Source: Pseudomonadota bacterium (lineage in GTDB: Bacteria > Pseudomonadota > Alphaproteobacteria > Rhizobiales > Devosiaceae). From it: DNA of 28,267 nucleotides. This document shows, in pieces, positions 24,739 through 28,267 of the stretch. The stretch covers positions 1-28,267 of the forward strand of contig JAEYXQ010000084.1 in assembly GCA_023431205.1 (NCBI GenBank), written 5' to 3'. The position numbers and the translations under genes were made by a program. How positions within the stretch are numbered: the first letter of the stretch is position 1; each line of letters begins with the position of its first letter. The notes beneath the pieces are model-generated. The model was not told where the DNA came from and made no database searches. It saw nothing but the letters and a program-made list of their open reading frames with translations.

Positions 24739-25216
24739 ACTGGTGCCACAGCGCCGCAGCGATATGGCCGACCGCCAGGATCAGCAGCAGCCGGCTGACC
24801 ACCGTATGGGCGAGAAACGGCGGCACGGCCTCGAATTCCGGCAAGGGCCCGCCGCCGAAGATCGCCGGCGCGGCGCCGGTGAGGATCACCGTGGCGATAC
24901 CTGAGGCGAGCGTCACCACCAGCGACAGGTACAACCCGAGATGAACGATGCGGGCGGTCCAGGCATGCACCGGGCCCAGGCCCGCCGGCGCCTCGGGCTG
25001 GCGGTCGATCGCCAGCCACCAGACGATGCGCAACACGGTCAGCAGCGCCAGCGTCGCCCCCACCAGCACATGCACCGGCAGGATGGCGCCCGGCGCTTCC
25101 CCAAGGCTGTCCATGGTCAGGCCTGTGGCGAGCATGATGACCACGGCCAGCGCCGACAGCCAGTGGATGGCGACCGGCACCCGGCCATAACGTTGCGGCG
25201 AACTCTTCAGTGACAT
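24701..25216 (-). CDS. Cytochrome b561 family protein
   Basis: This 171-aa membrane protein has four predicted helices and the di-haem cytochrome b561 pattern: RYGRVPVAIHWLSALAVV at the start (His in AIHW), HVLVGATLALLTVLRIVWW, VHLGLYLSLVVTLASG and AHTVVSRLLLILAVGHIAAALWHQFIRRD, which supply the haem-ligand histidines. The family carries electrons from quinol or superoxide in the inner membrane. ATG at 25216 is chosen because GGGAG lies 9 nt upstream; GTG at 25237 and ATG at 25225 are alternatives. It is divergent from the marR gene and probably controlled by it. Confidence 0.9.
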   Translation of the reverse strand: MSLKSSPQRYGRVPVAIHWLSALAVVIMLATGLTMDSLGEAPGAILPVHVLVGATLALLTVLRIVWWLAIDRQPEAPAGLGPVHAWTARIVHLGLYLSLVVTLASGIATVILTGAAPAIFGGGPLPEFEAVPPFLAHTVVSRLLLILAVGHIAAALWHQFIRRDRLLARMS

Positions 25217-25258
25217 TCCCGACATCTCCCGTGACACCGGCCGCCCCGCAGCCTATGA

Positions 25259-25290
25259 TTAGCACACTATATATCTACTGAGTACGCTAA
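25259..25290. promoter_or_regulatory. Dyad in the cytochrome b561 / marR intergenic region
   Basis: TTAGC at 25259-25263 and GCTAA at 25286-25290 form an inverted repeat around an AT-rich core (ATATAT) containing a smaller one, TACT-N-AGTA. It fills the space between the divergent genes and ends 3 nt before the marR start. An operator for the MarR protein is the natural reading, but the two half sites are far apart. Confidence 0.4.
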
Positions 25291-25293
25291 GCA

Positions 25294-25752
25294 ATGGTTC
25301 TCGATCGCCACCAGTCCGCCGGCTACCTGACCAATTGGTGCGCCCGGCTGTTTGCGCGCGAGCTGGAACGGCAGCTGGCGCCGCACGGGCTGATGCCGGC
25401 CTATATGCCGGTGCTGTTCGCGCTGGCCGATGAGGGATCGATGATCCCCAAGCGCCTTGCCGAACGGGCGGCGGTGGAACAGCCGACCATGACGGCCACG
25501 CTCAACCGCATGGTGCGCGACGGCCTGATCGCGCGCGAACCGCATCCCGAGGATGGCCGCAGCACCCTGATCGCCCTGACGCCCACCGGCTTCGCCAAGC
25601 TGCCGGTGGTGGAGCAGATCACCCGGGCCACCAACGAGCTGGCGCTGGAGCAGCTCGAACCGGCCGAACGCCAGCAGCTGCTGCGCCTGCTGCGCCAGGT
25701 GGTCGGGGTTCTCGAAGTGCAGTCCGGCCGCCCGCGCAGCATCCCCGACTAG
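25294..25752 (+). CDS. MarR family transcriptional regulator
   Basis: This 152-aa dimeric winged-helix repressor has a recognition region IPKRLAERAAVEQPTMTATLNRMVRDGLIAREP (about 51-83), then the wing with PEDGRSTLIALTPTGFAKL. The N-terminal helices carry a single Cys at position 16, which could sense oxidants, though nothing in the sequence settles this. MarR proteins usually respond to phenolic compounds or redox stress and control the gene they are divergent from. Here that is cytochrome b561, with only 77 nt between the two start codons. The downstream beta-lactamase-like gene starts 56 nt after the stop and may be part of the same response. Confidence 0.92.
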   Translation: MVLDRHQSAGYLTNWCARLFARELERQLAPHGLMPAYMPVLFALADEGSMIPKRLAERAAVEQPTMTATLNRMVRDGLIAREPHPEDGRSTLIALTPTGFAKLPVVEQITRATNELALEQLEPAERQQLLRLLRQVVGVLEVQSGRPRSIPD

Positions 25753-25808
25753 CGTCACATCCTCGTCCCATTGCCGGCCGAATATCTGGCCGTCACAGGA
25801 GGATGGAC

Positions 25809-27170
25809 ATGCGACACTGGACAAGCGTGCTGGCGGCCACCCTGATGCTGGCCGCACCGGTGATGGCGCAGGAGGTCGACGTGGACCAGATTCTCGCCGA
25901 CCGCGTCACCCGGGACCAGGCCAATATCGGCATTGCCGTCGCTGTGGTCGAAGAGGGCGAGACCCGCTTCCACAGCGCCGGCACACTGCGGGCCGACAGC
26001 GATCAGCCGGTCGACGAGCACACCGTGTTCGAGGGCGGCTCGATCGGCAAGCTCTTCACCAATCTGCTGCTGGCCCAAGAGGTGCAGGCCGGCACCATCG
26101 ACCTCAAGACGCCAGTAGTGGACTACCTGCCCGAGGGCACCACCATCGCGGGTGGCGAGGGCGATGCCATAACCATCCTTGATCTTGCCACCCACCATTC
26201 CGGCCTCACCGGTCTGCCTCCACAGATCGCCGAACGCGGCCTCGAAAACCCCTATGCCGGCTCCACGGCCGAGGACCTCTTCGCCTGGCTGGCCGAAACC
26301 GAGCTCAACCGCCCGGTGGGCGACAGCTTCGAATATTCCAATGCCGGCCTCGCCCTGCTGGGCCAGGCGCTGGAGCGGGTGACCGGCACGCCCTATGCCG
26401 AACTGGTCGAGACCCGCATCTTCACCCCGCTCGGCATGGAGGACTCGAGCATCGGGGCCGATCCGGCACAGGCGGATCAGCTTGCCACCGGCCACGACGC
26501 GGCCCGCCAGCCGGTGGGCAACTGGGACATGGATGCCTTCAACCCCGCCGGTGGGCTGCGCTCCACCGCCGCCGACCTGGCAAAATTCGCCGCCGCCGCG
26601 TCCGGCGCCACCGAGACGCCACTGACAGACGCTTTCGCCCTGATGTTCGAGACCACCCGCAGCACGGGCGAGAGCGGAGAGACCATCGGCCTCGGCTGGT
26701 TCGTCACCCCCGACGAGACAATCGCCTGGCACAACGGCATCACCGCCGGCTATCGCAGCTTCCTCGGCTTCCGCCGCGACAACGGCAAGGCGGTGGTGGT
26801 GCTGTCCAACATGGTCACCGAAGCGGGCATCGAGGACATCGGCCTGCACATCCTTGACCCCGAAATGCCGCTGCGCGAGCAGCCCAGGCCGCGCGAGGCC
26901 ATCGAGATAGACCCTTCGATCCTCGAGCCCTATGTCGGCGATTACGTGCTCGGCCCCGGTGCGGTGATCACCATCACGGCCGAGGACGGACGCCTCTTTG
27001 CCCAGCTCACCGGCCAGCAGCGCTTCGAGATCTTTCCCGAGAGCGAGCGCCGCTTCTTCTTCAAGATCGTCGACGCGCAGATCACCTTCGGCGAGCCGGA
27101 GGATGGCGAGGCTCCCGCCCTGGTGCTGCACCAGAACGGGATGAACCAGACGGCGGTGCGGGCGGAGTAG
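25809..27170 (+). CDS. Serine hydrolase, class C beta-lactamase family
   Basis: This 453-aa exported protein has a signal peptide (residues 1-19, ending MAQ) and a beta-lactamase/transpeptidase-like domain (PF00144). S78-x-x-K81 (SIGK), Y176-S-N178 (YSN) and H308-N-G310 (HNG) are the three active-site motifs. A C-terminal domain of about 110 residues follows (about 343-453), as in many esterases or D-aminopeptidases of the family. The ATG at 25809 is chosen because AGGAGG (25797-25802) lies 6 nt before it; the ATG at 25803 abuts this site. The substrate could be a peptide, an ester or a beta-lactam; the sequence does not decide. Confidence 0.9.
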   Translation: MRHWTSVLAATLMLAAPVMAQEVDVDQILADRVTRDQANIGIAVAVVEEGETRFHSAGTLRADSDQPVDEHTVFEGGSIGKLFTNLLLAQEVQAGTIDLKTPVVDYLPEGTTIAGGEGDAITILDLATHHSGLTGLPPQIAERGLENPYAGSTAEDLFAWLAETELNRPVGDSFEYSNAGLALLGQALERVTGTPYAELVETRIFTPLGMEDSSIGADPAQADQLATGHDAARQPVGNWDMDAFNPAGGLRSTAADLAKFAAAASGATETPLTDAFALMFETTRSTGESGETIGLGWFVTPDETIAWHNGITAGYRSFLGFRRDNGKAVVVLSNMVTEAGIEDIGLHILDPEMPLREQPRPREAIEIDPSILEPYVGDYVLGPGAVITITAEDGRLFAQLTGQQRFEIFPESERRFFFKIVDAQITFGEPEDGEAPALVLHQNGMNQTAVRAE

Positions 27171-27179
27171 GGTTACCGA

Positions 27180-27258
27180 CCTCGTGGTTCGACAAGCTCA
27201 CCATGAGGTCTAAGAGATGCCTCGGAGACCTTGTCCCTGAGCCTGCCGAACCACGGGG
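27180..27258. repeat. Imperfect inverted repeat after the beta-lactamase-like gene
   Basis: A left arm at 27180-27210 (CTCGTGGTTCGACAAGCTC) and a right arm at 27227-27258 (GAGCCTGCCGAACCACGGGG) are reverse complements with several mismatches and one indel. It is of the type seen between genes in many alphaproteobacteria (core GGTTCGACAAGCTCA). It lies 10 nt after the hydrolase stop, close to the convergent VOC gene, and may help termination. Confidence 0.65.
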
Positions 27259-27284
27259 GCGCGGCCGCCGCTGAACTGCCGGCA

Positions 27285-27662
27285 TTACGTCCCGGCGAAC
27301 CCCTTGGGCGGTTCTGCCAGCGCGATCTCGTTGCCCTCGGGATCGCGCAGCTTCGCCACCCGCCCGAAATCACCCTCTGCCTCGGTGACCAGGCTGATGC
27401 CCTTGGCGGCGAGCCGCTCGCGCTCGGTTGCCAGCACCGGCACCACGATGGTCGCAAGCGACCTGCCGGCCCGATCCGGGTCGTGCCACACCTGCAGGCC
27501 CGCTTTGCCCATGTTGCGCCATTGCGCCAGGTTCGGCATCGGCCGGTCGTCGGGCGCACGGCCCATGAGCTTGGAATACCAGACGACAGCGGGCTCGAAC
27601 TGGGCGACCGCGATACCCGCGTAGATGCCCACCACGGCGATGGGTTTGTTGTTGGCACTCAT
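27285..27662 (-). CDS. VOC family (glyoxalase-like) protein
   Basis: This 125-aa protein has a vicinal-oxygen-chelate fold. It starts MSANNKPIAVVGIYAGIAV and shows FEPAVVWYSKLMGRAPDDRP (the first beta-alpha-beta module), LQVWHDPDRAG, and the usual end KLRDPEGNEIALAEPP. The metal-binding or substrate residues are not clear enough to name a reaction. ATG at 27662 is supported by AGGAG 7 nt upstream. It is convergent with the hydrolase gene and divergent from hppA. Confidence 0.9.
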   Translation of the reverse strand: MSANNKPIAVVGIYAGIAVAQFEPAVVWYSKLMGRAPDDRPMPNLAQWRNMGKAGLQVWHDPDRAGRSLATIVVPVLATERERLAAKGISLVTEAEGDFGRVAKLRDPEGNEIALAEPPKGFAGT

Positions 27663-27776
27663 GATCGGCTCCTGTTTGCTTCAAACCATTGTCGCGCCAG
27701 CCGGCGGCATTTCGACAGCTCCTGCAGCGATTTCTTCCGCGCCCGCACCGGCCGCGACAAAAGAGCGCAATTTCCA

Positions 27777-27804
27777 TTGCTTAACGAGGCAAACCACGTA
27801 ATCT
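27777..27804 (+). promoter_or_regulatory. Candidate sigma-70-type promoter for hppA
   Basis: TTGCTT (about 27777-27782) and TAATCT (about 27799-27804) are separated by 16 nt, about 106 nt before the hppA ATG. Both boxes are imperfect, so this is a tentative call. It would give a leader of roughly 100 nt. Confidence 0.35.
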
Positions 27805-27874
27805 CGACCCTTGGAGGGGGCTCGAGGAGGGCAGGCTCCGGTGCCGCAGGGGGAGAGTCGGCGCTGGGCATGTG

Positions 27875-27901
27875 CGGGTTCCCGTCAGGCACAAGAACCC
27901 G
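27875..27901 (+). promoter_or_regulatory. Leader hairpin touching the hppA ribosome binding site
   Basis: CGGGTTC (27875-27881) and GAACCCG (27895-27901) form a perfect 7-bp stem with a 13-nt loop. Its last G is also the first base of the ribosome binding site GAGGA (27901-27905), 5 nt before ATG 27911. Folding could limit ribosome access. Confidence 0.45.
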
Positions 27902-27910
27902 AGGACTAAA

Positions 27911-28267
27911 ATGACTTTGGCACTCTGGCTGATCGTCGCGTGCGGCGCTCTGTCCATCGTCTACGGCGTGGTCACCACGCAGGGCCTGCTGGCCGCCGAC
28001 GCCGGCACCGCCCGTATGCAGGAAATCTCGGCCGCCGTGCGCGAAGGCGCATCGGCCTATCTCAAGCGCCAGTACACCACCATCGCCATTGTCGGCGTGG
28101 TGATCCTGGTCGCTGCCTTCTTTCTCCTCGGCATCTATGCCGCCCTCGGCTTCCTGATCGGCGCCGTCCTTTCGGGCGCTGCCGGCTTCATCGGCATGAA
28201 CCTGTCGGTCCGCGCCAATGTGCGCGTCGCCCAGGCGGCGGTGAACTCGCTCGGCAAGGGGCTCGAC
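27911..28267 (+). CDS. hppA: Membrane-bound proton-translocating pyrophosphatase (partial, N-terminus)
   Basis: The first 119 codons are visible and open to the window end. The protein begins MTLALWLIVACGALSIVYGV, then ARMQEISAAVREGASAYLKRQYTTIAIVGVVI and IGAVLSGAAGFIGMNLSVRANVRVAQAA, which are the conserved opening helices of H+-PPases. HppA couples pyrophosphate hydrolysis to ion pumping across the inner membrane. The catalytic loops lie beyond the window, so ion specificity and K+ dependence cannot be judged. The start has GAGGA 5 nt upstream. Confidence 0.96.
   Translation, partial: MTLALWLIVACGALSIVYGVVTTQGLLAADAGTARMQEISAAVREGASAYLKRQYTTIAIVGVVILVAAFFLLGIYAALGFLIGAVLSGAAGFIGMNLSVRANVRVAQAAVNSLGKGLD

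Noticed and set aside
27659..27892. A 77-codon minus-strand frame ending in ATGA overlap with the VOC gene
   Set aside because: The overlap is tempting, but the peptide resembles nothing I recognise, and it covers the probable hppA promoter and leader. The VOC gene has its own ribosome binding site.

Overview
This is a GC-rich chromosomal window from an alphaproteobacterium, most likely of the order Hyphomicrobiales (Rhizobiales); a Devosia-like genus is a guess from gene order and protein style. Supporting signs are the ctpA / divergent polysaccharide deacetylase / rppH order, the tsaD-gpsA-YciI-EVE operon divergent from hemC-hemD-Mic60-hemY, the imuA-imuB-dnaE2 SOS cassette, a GTTC-N7-GTTC LexA box, a TTAA-N7-TTAA CtrA-type site, and GC-rich intergenic palindromes typical of the group. 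I see no phage, plasmid, transposase or CRISPR.

Layout. 1-2531 (+): end of ctpA, a divergent polysaccharide deacetylase, rppH and a YgeA-type aspartate/glutamate racemase. 2556-2816: two cruciform-like palindromic repeats. 2776-4252 (-): a decaying chemoreceptor with a frameshift and two large internal deletions. 4676-5282 (+): YggT and DUF167 proteins. 5286-8073 (-): tsaD, gpsA, YciI and EVE genes, tightly packed. 8131-12443 (+): hemC, hemD, a Mic60/mitofilin-like gene and hemY, followed by tRNA-Thr(CGT) at 12532-12607. 12638-13399 (-): a FeeM-like N-acyl synthase with a CtrA-type site just upstream. 13525-15834 (-): a membrane PAS-GGDEF-EAL protein. 15979-21780 (-): dnaE2, imuB and imuA behind a LexA box. 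22030-22900 (+): TerB-like protein and ArsC. 22894-23451 (-): a small secreted protein. 23567-24738 (+): soluble pyrophosphatase and a chloramphenicol-phosphotransferase-like kinase. 24701-25216 (-) and 25294-25752 (+): cytochrome b561 divergent from a MarR regulator. 25809-27170 (+): a periplasmic serine beta-lactamase-like hydrolase. 27285-27662 (-): a VOC protein. 27911-end (+): start of the membrane pyrophosphatase hppA.

Most genes are housekeeping: haem synthesis, tRNA t6A modification, phospholipid precursor, mRNA 5'-end processing, pyrophosphate removal and SOS mutagenesis. The items most worth a second look are the apparently CtrA-linked N-acyl synthase beside a c-di-GMP protein, the CPT-like kinase packed against ppa, the eroded chemoreceptor ending against palindromic repeats, and the atypical racemase active site. 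I did not find a clearly new multi-gene system.
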